A stretch of DNA of 54,895 bases from Spirochaetaceae bacterium (GTDB lineage: Bacteria; Spirochaetota; Spirochaetia; SZUA-6; Bin103), in NCBI GenBank assembly GCA_028821475.1, contig JAPPGB010000086.1, positions 1 to 54,895 of the forward strand, given 5' to 3'. Shown here in pieces: positions 1-7,719 of the stretch (position 1 is its first letter; each line of letters starts with the position of its first letter). Both the position numbers and the translations under genes were made by a program. The notes under the pieces were generated by a model, which worked only from the letters and a program-made list of their open reading frames with translations, ran no database searches and was not told the DNA's origin.

Positions 1-388
1 ATCCCCCCTTTGCCACTCTCCTTTTTTGGGGGTTGGGTCTTTCTGTTTTTGTATTTCCCCGCCCGCGCCGGGGCGGGCCGGCGCCCCGCGCCGGCCCCCG
101 GGGGCGGGCGGCGCCGATTCGAGCGCCGTCGCTGCCCGCCCTGATCACTGCTCGTCTGCTTCTGTTCCATATTCCTTGATTCCGAATTCGTGCGCCGCGG
201 AGCGGCCGGCGGTTGCGACGTTCCAGGCGCGCACCGCCGAAGCAGATCCCGCGGTCAGTGTAGCGCGAAATCCGCGCCCGGTCCTCCCAAAGTCCCTGGC
301 CCGCATAATCCGGCAGGCGGGCGATGCCCGGGCCTCGGTTTCATCGTAATGCGATGTCACGGCGTGATCGTACAGCCTCTGCCGGATT
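1..388. other. window-edge region without a convincing gene
   Basis: The first 60 bases are rich in homopolymer runs of T, C and G and unlike the rest of the window in composition; this could be a contig end or assembly noise. Bases 61-115 are almost pure G+C with overlapping self-complementary tracts that could fold, possibly ending the minus-strand operon that finishes at 389. The remaining open frames here have shadow-like arginine-, alanine- and proline-rich translations, and none has a ribosome binding site that I trust. Confidence 0.4.
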
Positions 389-619
389 TCAGTTGTACAG
401 GCTGGTATCGCCGATGGAGCCGTTTTCGCGCTGCAACTGTTCGGAAACCGGAGCAACGCGGTGCAGGCGCACCGCCGGGCGGCCGTTGTGTTCCGGATGC
501 GGCAACAGTATCTCTGCCAGGAGGCCGGCCACGTGAGCGAGGGCGCGGGCCAGGTAGGCCGGATCGCTCGACTTGGCCCGGTACTCCGCCACCCGGCGAG
601 GATCTGGCGCGCGATTCAC
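389..619 (-). CDS. small hypothetical protein coupled to yraN (76 aa)
   Basis: I do not recognise this protein. The reading frame begins with a GTG that overlaps the yraN stop codon (GTGA), with an AAGGAG sequence 10 bases upstream inside the end of yraN, so translation is probably coupled. The 76-residue product has a balanced, protein-like composition: a helix-forming middle (around AYLARALAHVAGLLAEILLP) and a polar C-terminus ending SLYN. This contrasts with the arginine-rich shadow that the same frame gives upstream of the GTG. It is the last gene of the ffh-yraN operon. No signal peptide or known motif is visible. Confidence 0.5.
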   Translation of the reverse strand: MNRAPDPRRVAEYRAKSSDPAYLARALAHVAGLLAEILLPHPEHNGRPAVRLHRVAPVSEQLQRENGSIGDTSLYN

Positions 620-1050
620 CCTTCGAACGCTCCTTCGACATGGTGAGCGACCACGCCGTCGCGGATCAGGATCACGTCGAAGCGCCAGCGCAGTCCGCGG
701 CACAGCGCCGCGTTGCGTGCGGCGTACACGCGGGCCACGGAGATGATGCGCTGCTGCTTGCGCCGGTCCACGGCGTGCTCCAGTCCCTCCACCGGAAGCC
801 GGCGCCACGATTTCACCTCGACGAATACCAGCTCGTCGCCGCGCCGCGCCACCAGGTCGATCTCGCCGCGCCGGGTGCGCACGTTGCGGTCCAGCACCCG
901 GTAGCCGTGACGGCTCAGGTATACGGCGGCGACGGTCTCGCCTATGGGTCCCAGTTGTGCCGCTCCGGTAGCCAACGTTACGCTGCTCGTCACCTTCATC
1001 GACACGGGTTGCGGCGGCGCTTCAGCGGTCACCCGCTCGACGCATGCCAT
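616..1050 (-). CDS. yraN: UPF0102 family YraN-like endonuclease-fold protein
   Basis: The protein has the UPF0102 pattern: GETVAAVYLSRHGYRVLDRN, then RRGEIDLVARRGDELVFVEV, with the spaced acidic residues and the E-V-K that resemble a PD-(D/E)XK nuclease core, and a later RRWRF/RFDV block. The family is about 110-130 residues; this frame gives 144, so translation may start at an internal ATG at 999 (MKVTSSV) rather than at 1050. Neither start has a strong ribosome binding site. It follows rplS in the operon after 180 bases, as in many bacteria where yraN lies near rplS, rnhB and trmD. The cellular role of the family is still unclear; a DNA-processing role is usually assumed. Confidence 0.85.
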   Translation of the reverse strand: MACVERVTAEAPPQPVSMKVTSSVTLATGAAQLGPIGETVAAVYLSRHGYRVLDRNVRTRRGEIDLVARRGDELVFVEVKSWRRLPVEGLEHAVDRRKQQRIISVARVYAARNAALCRGLRWRFDVILIRDGVVAHHVEGAFEG

Positions 1051-1233
1051 CTATTGCTCGCGCGCCGGCGTGCCGGCCGCAGAACCGGACGCTGCCGCAC
1101 GCCCTGGGGCGAATCGATACAAAGCGAATCCTCGCTAATAGTATCGTCAACTTCGCGCCGGAGGTTATCCCTTTCCGCCGCCGCGGACGCCACCGGCGGC
1201 CGGGCGCGCGCGCCGGTCCGCGCCACACGGCGC

Positions 1234-1590
1234 TCAGCGCTTGCCGCCGATCAGCTCCTTGACCTTGGCCGCCTTGCCCACCCGGTCGCGCAGATAGTAG
1301 AGCTTGGCGCGCCGTACGCGGCCGCGGCGCACCACCTCGATGCGGGCGATCTTGGGGCTGTGCACGGGGAACACTCGTTCCACGCCCACCCCGTAGGAGA
1401 TCTTGCGCACCATGCAGGTCCTGGTCAGCCCCTTGCCGCGGGTGGCAATGCAGATGCCCTCGTAGGCCTGGATCCGTTCCGTCTTGCCCTCCACGATCCG
1501 GTAGTGGACGCGTATGGTGTCGCCAATGGCGAACGGCTGCAGGTCGTCGCGCTTCTGCGTCTGCTCGATCTCGCGAATGAGATTACTCAT
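1234..1590 (-). CDS. rplS: 50S ribosomal protein L19
   Basis: The 118-residue product matches bL19 along its whole length: an N-terminal [10 protein letters not shown] helix, [22 protein letters not shown], the [15 protein letters not shown] block and the C-terminal KLYYLRDR. L19 sits at the interface between the 30S and 50S subunits. The ATG has a clear GGAGGAAG ribosome binding site and lies 8 bases inside the end of trmD, so the two are coupled. Length is normal for the family. Confidence 0.98.
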   Translation of the reverse strand: MSNLIREIEQTQKRDDLQPFAIGDTIRVHYRIVEGKTERIQAYEGICIATRGKGLTRTCMVRKISYGVGVERVFPVHSPKIARIEVVRRGRVRRAKLYYLRDRVGKAAKVKELIGGKR

Positions 1591-2266
1591 GTTCTTCCTC
1601 CGTGGTTAACAGGTCGGGCCGGCGGCACCTGGTCTTCAGCAGGCGCTGCCGGTGACGCCATTCGTCGATTTGGGCGTGGTTGCCGGACAGCAGCACCTCG
1701 GGCACGCGCCGCCCGTCGAACTCTTCCGGCCGCGTGTAGTGCGGATACTCCAGCAGGTTGCCGGCGAAACTCTCGTCACGCAGCGACTCGCGGTTGATCA
1801 CGCCGTCGACCACCCGCGTCACCGCCTCGATCACGACCATCGCCGCTACCTCGCCGCCGCCGAGCACGTAGTCCCCGATCGACAGCTCATCGTCGACGAA
1901 CCCGTCGACGATGCGCTGGTCGATGCCCTCGTAGCGGCCCGCGATGAGCAGAATCGACTCGCGCCGGCAGTACTCGTGCACCACCGTCTGAGTGAGCAGG
2001 CGCCCGCCCGGCGACAGGTATACGGTCCACTGGCGCGCCGCATCGAGGCTCCTGAGCGCGGCCGCGAGCGGTTCCGGGCGCAGCACCATGCCGGCGCCAC
2101 CTCCGTACGGGGAATCGTCGCAGGTACGGTGGCGATCGGTGGCGAAGTCGCGCAACTGCGCCAGTTCCACCGAGACACGCCCGCTGCGCCGCGCACGTCC
2201 GAGGATGGTGGACTCCAGGAATCCGTCGAAGATCTCCGGAAACAGCGTGAGCACGGTGAACTTCAC
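1583..2266 (-). CDS. trmD: tRNA (guanine-N1)-methyltransferase TrmD
   Basis: TrmD methylates G37 of tRNAs that read CNN and related codons, using S-adenosylmethionine, and prevents +1 frameshifting. The 227-residue protein shows the SPOUT trefoil-knot signatures [24 protein letters not shown] and [12 protein letters not shown], and starts with the family-typical [17 protein letters not shown]. The length is at the short end of the usual 230-250. It overlaps rimM upstream by 4 bases (ATGA) and rplS downstream by 8, giving the classic rimM-trmD-rplS order. Confidence 0.97.
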   Translation of the reverse strand: MKFTVLTLFPEIFDGFLESTILGRARRSGRVSVELAQLRDFATDRHRTCDDSPYGGGAGMVLRPEPLAAALRSLDAARQWTVYLSPGGRLLTQTVVHEYCRRESILLIAGRYEGIDQRIVDGFVDDELSIGDYVLGGGEVAAMVVIEAVTRVVDGVINRESLRDESFAGNLLEYPHYTRPEEFDGRRVPEVLLSGNHAQIDEWRHRQRLLKTRCRRPDLLTTEEEHE

Positions 2267-2835
2267 GGGCGCTCGAACTCCTCGGCCAGCTCGATACGTC
2301 GCGCGGCAATGTCGAGCACCGGCACGAACAACTCCCGGAACGGTACCATGAACGACGTGCCGGCACCGTCGGCGACCTCCAGCATGTCACCGCCGCCGGC
2401 CGCCAGCACGTTGATTACGGTGCCGACCGCCCGCCCGCCGTGAAACACGGTGCAGCCGCACAGGTCAGCGGCGTAGTACTCTCCGTCGGCAAGCGTGCTG
2501 GCCTCGCTGCGCGGCACCCACAGCTCCCAGCCGCTGAGTTCGCGCGCCTGCTCCGGCGTGGTTACGCCGCGCAGTCTCATCACCACCTTGTCTCCGAGCC
2601 GGCGCACCGCGGCCACCGCGGCGGTGCGCAGCCGGCCGCTCCGCGACTCGCGCAACTCCACCTCGGCGAGCCGGAACAGGTGATCGGTGTCGCCGGAGTA
2701 GGTGCGCACCGCCTGAAAGCCGCGTACTCCGTAGGGTGCGCCCAAGCGGGCGGTAGCCAGTTTCGCCGCCTCGTCGACCACGGTGTTGGCCTGTCCGTCG
2801 GCCACTATTGTGATGTCCCGCAAGTGCTTGCCCAC
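2263..2835 (-). CDS. rimM: ribosome maturation factor RimM
   Basis: RimM assists late assembly of the 30S head and binds uS19. The N-terminal beta-barrel signature LATARLGAPYGVRGF and the C-terminal PRC-barrel segment YYAADLCGCTVFHGGRAVGTV are clear. The frame opens at a GTG at 2835, which adds about 25 residues before the conserved core. Another GTG closer to the core is possible, and no candidate has a strong ribosome binding site, so the start is uncertain. It is 23 bases after khpA and overlaps trmD by 4. Confidence 0.92.
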   Translation of the reverse strand: MGKHLRDITIVADGQANTVVDEAAKLATARLGAPYGVRGFQAVRTYSGDTDHLFRLAEVELRESRSGRLRTAAVAAVRRLGDKVVMRLRGVTTPEQARELSGWELWVPRSEASTLADGEYYAADLCGCTVFHGGRAVGTVINVLAAGGGDMLEVADGAGTSFMVPFRELFVPVLDIAARRIELAEEFERP

Positions 2836-2858
2836 GCGCCGCGCGCCCGCATCGGGTA

Positions 2859-3092
2859 TCAGTCGAGAATCTCAAGCACCACGCGCTTGCCGGTCTTGGT
2901 GGCGGACGCGCTGAGGATGGTGCGGATCGACTTGGCGATCCGGCCGTGCTTGCCGATTACCTTGCCCAGGTCGTCGGCCCCGACACGAAGCTCCAGGATG
3001 GTCGACTTCTCGCCCTCGATCATGCTCACCACGACCTCATCAGGCTCGTCTACCAGCGCCCTCGCTATGAACTCGACGAGTTCCTTCTCCAC
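2859..3092 (-). CDS. khpA: KH-domain RNA-binding protein KhpA
   Basis: KhpA is a small single-KH RNA-binding protein that usually lies between rpsP and rimM, as here. The 77-residue product starts at a GTG with AAGGAG six bases upstream, giving [17 protein letters not shown]. The KH signature [15 protein letters not shown] is intact. The frame stays open to 3263, but the extension is arginine-, glycine- and proline-rich and would overlap rpsP, so it is rejected. In other bacteria KhpA partners KhpB (Jag/EloR); no khpB is in this window. Confidence 0.95.
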   Translation of the reverse strand: MEKELVEFIARALVDEPDEVVVSMIEGEKSTILELRVGADDLGKVIGKHGRIAKSIRTILSASATKTGKRVVLEILD

Positions 3093-3136
3093 CAGATGCT
3101 CCTTGCCACTCCTGCCGCGGGGCCGCCGAGCGCCCC

Positions 3137-3155
3137 GGCCGCGCGCCGCGCGGCC
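3137..3155. other. GC-rich 8-bp hairpin between rpsP and khpA
   Basis: Bases 3137-3144 and 3148-3155 are perfect complements around a 3-base loop, entirely G+C. It lies in the 89-base rpsP-khpA gap and has no T-run after it in the minus direction, so it is more likely an RNA-stability or attenuating structure than a full terminator. Confidence 0.35.
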
Positions 3156-3181
3156 CCTGCCTGCGCCCGGCTGCGCGCAGC

Positions 3182-3442
3182 TCAGGTCCGTGTAATGTGG
3201 ACGTTCCTCTTGTTCAACAGGCGGCGAACGGTGGGCGACGGCTGTGCGCCGCGCCGCAGCCACGACTTGATCCGTTCCTCCTTGAGGCGAACCTGCTGCT
3301 CCTCCTCCCGCTCGATCGGGTGGTACAGCCCAACTTCCTCAATGGCGCGCCCATCGCGGGCCGCGCGGGTATCGACCACGATCAGCCGGTAGAACGGACG
3401 CCCTCGCGTCCCGAATCTCTTCAATCGAATCTTGACACTCAA
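3182..3442 (-). CDS. rpsP: 30S ribosomal protein S16
   Basis: The 86-residue protein matches bS16 end to end: [20 protein letters not shown], then [21 protein letters not shown] and [21 protein letters not shown]16 is a primary assembly protein of the 30S 5' domain. It follows ffh by 58 bases and precedes khpA, a very common bacterial order. Confidence 0.98.
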   Translation of the reverse strand: MSVKIRLKRFGTRGRPFYRLIVVDTRAARDGRAIEEVGLYHPIEREEEQQVRLKEERIKSWLRRGAQPSPTVRRLLNKRNVHITRT

Positions 3443-3500
3443 TCTGCCACCCTCCTCAACTGCCTATCTGCCCTCAACTGCCGATCCGCGCCAGCCCGGA

Positions 3501-4838
3501 TCATTGGCCCATCCGGGCCAGGAACTGCTGCTGCATCTTCTTGTTCTTGGTCATCTTCTTCATGGCCAGCGCCATCTTGTCGAACTTGCGCACCAGGCGA
3601 TTCACCTCCGACACCGAGGTGCCGCTGCCGCGCGCCACCCGCTTGCGCCGGCTTGGCCCGAGAATCCTCGGGTTGTCGCGTTCGGCGGGGGTCATGGAAA
3701 GCATGATCGCCTCCTCGCGGCGCAACCCCTTCTCGTTCACCGCGCCGGACGCCACGGCCGCCTGCATGCCGGGCAGTTTTTCCACCAGAGAGGTGAGGCT
3801 GCCCATCTTGCGCAACTCGGCGAGCTGGTCAAGATAGTCCGCCATGCTGAACGTGCGCCGGCGCATCTTGCGCACCAGGCGCTCGGCGCGTTCCTGGTCG
3901 AAGGTCTCCTGCGCCTGCTCGACCAGCGTGACCACGTCGCCCATGCCCAGAATGCGCGATGCGACGCGATCGGGATGGAACGGCTCCAGGGCATCGTTCG
4001 ATTCACCGGTACCGACGAACTTGATCGGCTTGCCGGTGATCTCGCGGATCGACAGCGCAGCGCCGCCGCGGGTGTCGGAGTCGAACTTGCTAAGGATAAT
4101 ACCGCTGAGCCCCACTTGACGATCAAATTCGCCCGCTACTTCCACGGCGGTCTGGCCGGTCATCGCGTCGGCCACCAGCAGGGTCTCCCGGGGCGCCGCC
4201 ACCGTGTGGATCTCGCGCAACTCGTCCATCAGGGCGGCATCGGCCTGCAACCGACCGGCGCTGTCGACGATGGCGACATCGCTGCCGCTGCCGCGCGCGT
4301 GGCGCAACCCGTCGCGCACGGTGGCGACGGCGCCGCCGCGGCCGGCGGTACCGCCGGTAAAGACCGGCACGGCAAGGGCGCTGCCGAGTTGCTGCAACTG
4401 CTCGATCGCCGCCGGACGCACACGATCGGCGGCGATCAGCAGCGGCTTGCGGCCCTGCCCGCTCAGATGGCGGGCGAGCTTGGCGGCGGTGGTGGTCTTG
4501 CCCGATCCCTGCAGACCCACGAGCAGGATCACCGACAGGGTATCGGGACCCTTCAGCGCCAGGCCTTTGCGCTCGCCGCCAAGCAGCGTCGTCATGCGCT
4601 CGTACACGATGCGGGTGAACTGCTGGCCGGGGGAAACGTCGCGCAACACGCGCGCCCCGAGTGCCTCGTCCGTCGTACGGTTGACGAACCGCCGTACGAC
4701 GCGCAGATTAACGTCTGCCTCCAGCAGGGCTACCTTGATCTCGCGCACCGCATCGCGGATGTTCTTCTCGGTGATGTTCGTTTTCCCGGAGACCTGGCGG
4801 ATGACGTCTCCGAGCTTGCTGGTGAGCCCGTCGAGCAT
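3501..4838 (-). CDS. ffh: signal recognition particle protein Ffh
   Basis: Ffh (SRP54) binds signal peptides of nascent membrane proteins and delivers ribosomes to FtsY through a GTPase cycle. The 445-residue product has the N domain (about 1-95, starting MLDGLTSKLGDVI), the NG GTPase with P-loop GLQGSGKTTTAAKL, the DSAGR motif, the LSKFDSD region, and the methionine-rich M domain with SGTSVSEVNRLVRKF. The C-terminus stops soon after the M-domain helices, at a normal length. It is the first gene of the operon. The ATG has no ribosome binding site, and the predicted transcript start is only a few bases before it. Confidence 0.98.
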   Translation of the reverse strand: MLDGLTSKLGDVIRQVSGKTNITEKNIRDAVREIKVALLEADVNLRVVRRFVNRTTDEALGARVLRDVSPGQQFTRIVYERMTTLLGGERKGLALKGPDTLSVILLVGLQGSGKTTTAAKLARHLSGQGRKPLLIAADRVRPAAIEQLQQLGSALAVPVFTGGTAGRGGAVATVRDGLRHARGSGSDVAIVDSAGRLQADAALMDELREIHTVAAPRETLLVADAMTGQTAVEVAGEFDRQVGLSGIILSKFDSDTRGGAALSIREITGKPIKFVGTGESNDALEPFHPDRVASRILGMGDVVTLVEQAQETFDQERAERLVRKMRRRTFSMADYLDQLAELRKMGSLTSLVEKLPGMQAAVASGAVNEKGLRREEAIMLSMTPAERDNPRILGPSRRKRVARGSGTSVSEVNRLVRKFDKMALAMKKMTKNKKMQQQFLARMGQ

Positions 4839-4847
4839 AGGCGTAGT

Positions 4848-4877
4848 TGTATAGCCGTCTCGTTATCTTCGTGTCAA
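4848..4877 (-). promoter_or_regulatory. sigma-70-type promoter of ffh operon
   Basis: On the minus strand TTGACA (4877-4872) is followed after 18 bases by TATACA (4853-4848), very close to consensus. The transcript would start near 4841, about three bases before the ffh ATG at 4838, which implies a nearly leaderless mRNA. The absence of a Shine-Dalgarno sequence before ffh agrees. Confidence 0.65.
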
Positions 4878-5008
4878 CGTGGACGTGCCGCCCTCTCGCC
4901 CGTGTCGCCCGGTTCTCCGCGGGTCGTCCAAGGTCGTCCAACGCGGCCGGTTTACCGGCACCGGAGGGAACGCTATCATTGGGGGTACAGCGCCAACCCG
5001 CCAGCATC

Positions 5009-6352
5009 GTGACAACCAACCGAAATCGTTTCATTACCGCCATCGTCGCCATCCTCGCGGTCACCGCCGCGATCCTGCCGATTACCGGGTGCACCGACGC
5101 TGACGAGCCGGAGACGGAGAAGGCCCCGTTTTCGGTCGCGGCAACGCAGCAGCCCGAGCAGGGCACGCGCGACCCGACGGGCAGCGCCGGCGACAGCCAG
5201 TCGGCCCTGAGCGTCCAGTTGCGCACCTTCGACGAGCTCGTCGACGCACTGCGCGAGCACTACGTGTTCAGCGAACATCACTCGGTGCCGTGGGACGACC
5301 TGGAGAGCCGCTACCGGACCCGGGTGCTGGGCCTGCTGCGCTCGAGCGAGTTTCCCGACGTGGTGCGCGACATGATGGCCGAGCTGCCGCGCGATGCCGC
5401 CGTCTGGCAGTCACGCGACGAGCGCATCGACCGGCAGTCCACCGATGGACGCAACTACGAGGGTATCGGCGCCTACGTCGCGTTCCGGGCGGAGCCGCAG
5501 CCACGCGTCATCCTGCTGTCGGTGATGCCCGGCTCACCGGCCCAGCAGGCCGGGCTGCGCGACCACGACGCGTTGCTGGGAGTGGACGGCATTCCGGTCA
5601 GCGTGGACGAGGGCGAGGAGGTGGTGAACCGGATCCGCGGCCCCGCCGGCTCGGTGGTAAACCTGACCGTACGCTCCCCCAACTCCGAGCCGCGCAACGT
5701 GGCGGTTACCCGTGGCCGCGTTCAGCTCACCGAGGGAGCCAACCGGGTGCGCTACGCGCTGTTGCCCGAGACCGACATCGCCTACATCCTGCTGCCGCGC
5801 CAGAGCACCTCCACGCAGGGCGCCGAAGTCGCCCAGGCGCTGACCGTGATGAGCGAGCAGGTGGCACTGCGCGGGGTAATCCTGGATCTGCGCATCGCCG
5901 CGCTCGGCAGCACCTGGCCGCTCGACGAAATGCTCACCATGTTCGGCAACGGGACACTCGGCGAGATGTACTCGGTCGGCGAGACCATCCCGCTGGTGAT
6001 TGCCGGCCAGGACGTGGCCGGCTCGCAGACGCTGCCGCTCGCCTTGCTGGTGGGGCGAGACACCGAGGGCCTGCCGGAGATCTTCGCCGGGGCGCTGCAG
6101 AGCGTCGGCCGCGCGGTGCTGTTCGGCACCCGCACCGGCGGCATCATCGAGGCCAGCCAACTGGTGCCGCTGCCGGACGGCTCGCGGGTGATGATTTCGA
6201 GTACCTCCTACCGCACCTCCACGGGACACGACGTGGGGCTGGCGGGGCTGGAACCCAACCTGAGCGTGAGCTTCGACTGGGACGCGGTTACCGAGCAGGT
6301 GGATCCGGTGCGCAACGCCTCGCAGGCGGCGCTGGCGGGAGCGGGCGGCTGA
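5009..6352 (+). CDS. PDZ/S41-like lipoprotein lacking the protease dyad
   Basis: The fold is that of a C-terminal processing peptidase (S41): an N-terminal alpha/beta segment, a PDZ domain (about residues 150-235, around SPAQQAGLRDHDALLGVDG) and a C-terminal S41 core with RGVILDLR, EIFAGALQSVGRAVLFGT and LVPLPDGSRV. The catalytic Ser and Lys are absent: the GSASASE-like segment reads DTEGLPE, and the usual FGKG reads GGII. It is therefore probably a non-proteolytic binding or scaffold protein. The GTG start at 5009 gives a signal peptide ending LPITGC, with Cys28 as lipidation site, so it should be membrane-anchored outside the cytoplasm. The frame is open from 4847, but that extension is not signal-like. 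The next gene's ATG shares the last base of its TGA. Confidence 0.8.
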   Translation: MTTNRNRFITAIVAILAVTAAILPITGCTDADEPETEKAPFSVAATQQPEQGTRDPTGSAGDSQSALSVQLRTFDELVDALREHYVFSEHHSVPWDDLESRYRTRVLGLLRSSEFPDVVRDMMAELPRDAAVWQSRDERIDRQSTDGRNYEGIGAYVAFRAEPQPRVILLSVMPGSPAQQAGLRDHDALLGVDGIPVSVDEGEEVVNRIRGPAGSVVNLTVRSPNSEPRNVAVTRGRVQLTEGANRVRYALLPETDIAYILLPRQSTSTQGAEVAQALTVMSEQVALRGVILDLRIAALGSTWPLDEMLTMFGNGTLGEMYSVGETIPLVIAGQDVAGSQTLPLALLVGRDTEGLPEIFAGALQSVGRAVLFGTRTGGIIEASQLVPLPDGSRVMISSTSYRTSTGHDVGLAGLEPNLSVSFDWDAVTEQVDPVRNASQAALAGAGG

Positions 6353-7719
6353 TGCTGCACTCCGCCACCCAAGCGCGGCGGCCGCGGCACGGCATGCGGC
6401 CGGCGGCGCCGCCCGTGCGGCGGTGGATGGCGGCGGCGCTGGCGGCGCTGGCAACGTTGTCGATAGCGGCCTGTTCGGGCGACCGGGCGAGCATGCAGCA
6501 GAGCCCCCTGCTGCGCTTCGTGGAGCGCAAGTCGGGGCGCATCGCCATCATGGGCTCCGACGGCAACATCTACACCATGGATCAGGCCGGCGGCGCCCGC
6601 GTGCCGGTGACCGTGGACGCCGTAATCCCGGACCAGAACCAGGGGCTGATCCGCTACTACCAGTTTCCGGCGTGGTCGCCCGACGACTCGCGCCTGGCGT
6701 TCATCGGCTACCAGGGCAACGACCAGATCGCCGCCACCAGCAGCGTGTTCACCACCGCGCCGGACGGCACCAACATCGTGCAGGCGTTCTCCTCCGGGCA
6801 GTACCTGCCGCACACGCTGTACTGGTCGCCGGACGGGCGGCGGCTCACCTTCCTCACCTCCACGGCCGGCAGCACCGCCTCGGCGCTGCAGATCGTACCG
6901 GCCGCCGGTGGCGAAGCGACCAGGCTGGACGCCGGCAACCCGTTCTACTGGTCGTGGGCGCCGGATGGCACCACCATCGTCGTGCACGCCGGCGGCGCCG
7001 GGGCCGCGTACCGTTCGCGGCTGGCATTCCTGAACGTGGACGGCACCGTTTACGAGGAAGGACTGGCGGTGCGTCCGGCGGCGTTCCAGACGCCGGCGTG
7101 GTCGCCGGACGGGAGCCGGTTGCTGGTGGCGGCGCAGGCCGGTGACCAGGCGGAACTGGTCATGACCAACCGCGACGGATCGCTGTACCGGGTGCTGCAC
7201 CGGGCGCGGGTGGCGCCCACCTTTGCCTGGGCGCCGGATGGCAACCGGGTGGCGTACATCACGCGCACCATCGACGAGGAGGGGGTGCAGGCCAATCTGC
7301 ACGTGGTCGACGCCCAGGAGCGCGGCACCGAGCCACTGGTGTTGACCGAAAACACGCTGGTAATCGGATTCTTCTGGTCGCCGGACAGCGACAAGATCGC
7401 CTATTTCGTGCCCGGCACGTACGTCAACCCCGACGACGAGGAGCAACAGACGCTGTTCCTCACCCTGCACGTGCACAACCTGCGCCGCGACACCAGCCGC
7501 GAGATCCACAGTTTCGTGCCCACCCAGCAGTTCATGCAGGTCGTGCAGCAGTTCGACCAGTTCTACCTCGCCGCCCGCGTGTGGTCGCCGGACAGCCGCA
7601 ACATCCTGTTCGCCGGGTATACGCAGCAGGGCCCCGGCATCATGGTGGCGAAGGCGGACAGCACGCTCGCGCCACGCCGCGTGGCCGACGGTCTGATCGG
7701 CTTCTGGTCGTGGCATTAG
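6352..7719 (+). CDS. TolB/WD40-like beta-propeller lipoprotein (first copy)
   Basis: The 455-residue protein has a lipoprotein signal peptide (LATLSIAAC, Cys41) and a series of propeller blades marked by WSPDDSRLAF, WSPDGRRLTF, WAPDGTTIVV, WSPDGSRLLV, WAPDGNRVAY, WSPDSDKIAY and WSPDSRNILF, about seven or eight in all. These are the TolB/PD40-type repeats. Shortly after the signal peptide it carries SPLLRFVERKSGRI and GSDGNIYTMDQ, which recur in the next gene. The ATG overlaps the upstream stop (TGATG), so it is translationally coupled to the PDZ lipoprotein gene. Function is unknown; propellers of this type usually mediate periplasmic or surface protein contacts. No TolB partner genes are in the window. 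Confidence 0.8.
   Translation: MLHSATQARRPRHGMRPAAPPVRRWMAAALAALATLSIAACSGDRASMQQSPLLRFVERKSGRIAIMGSDGNIYTMDQAGGARVPVTVDAVIPDQNQGLIRYYQFPAWSPDDSRLAFIGYQGNDQIAATSSVFTTAPDGTNIVQAFSSGQYLPHTLYWSPDGRRLTFLTSTAGSTASALQIVPAAGGEATRLDAGNPFYWSWAPDGTTIVVHAGGAGAAYRSRLAFLNVDGTVYEEGLAVRPAAFQTPAWSPDGSRLLVAAQAGDQAELVMTNRDGSLYRVLHRARVAPTFAWAPDGNRVAYITRTIDEEGVQANLHVVDAQERGTEPLVLTENTLVIGFFWSPDSDKIAYFVPGTYVNPDDEEQQTLFLTLHVHNLRRDTSREIHSFVPTQQFMQVVQQFDQFYLAARVWSPDSRNILFAGYTQQGPGIMVAKADSTLAPRRVADGLIGFWSWH

Noticed and set aside
3093-3263. N-terminal extension of KhpA
   Set aside because: It would overlap rpsP and is low-complexity; a GTG with AAGGAG at 3092 fits the family length.
5290-6351. In-frame extension upstream of the first propeller gene
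   Set aside because: It overlaps the PDZ lipoprotein gene in another frame and is arginine-rich; the lipoprotein signal peptide begins after the ATG at 6352.
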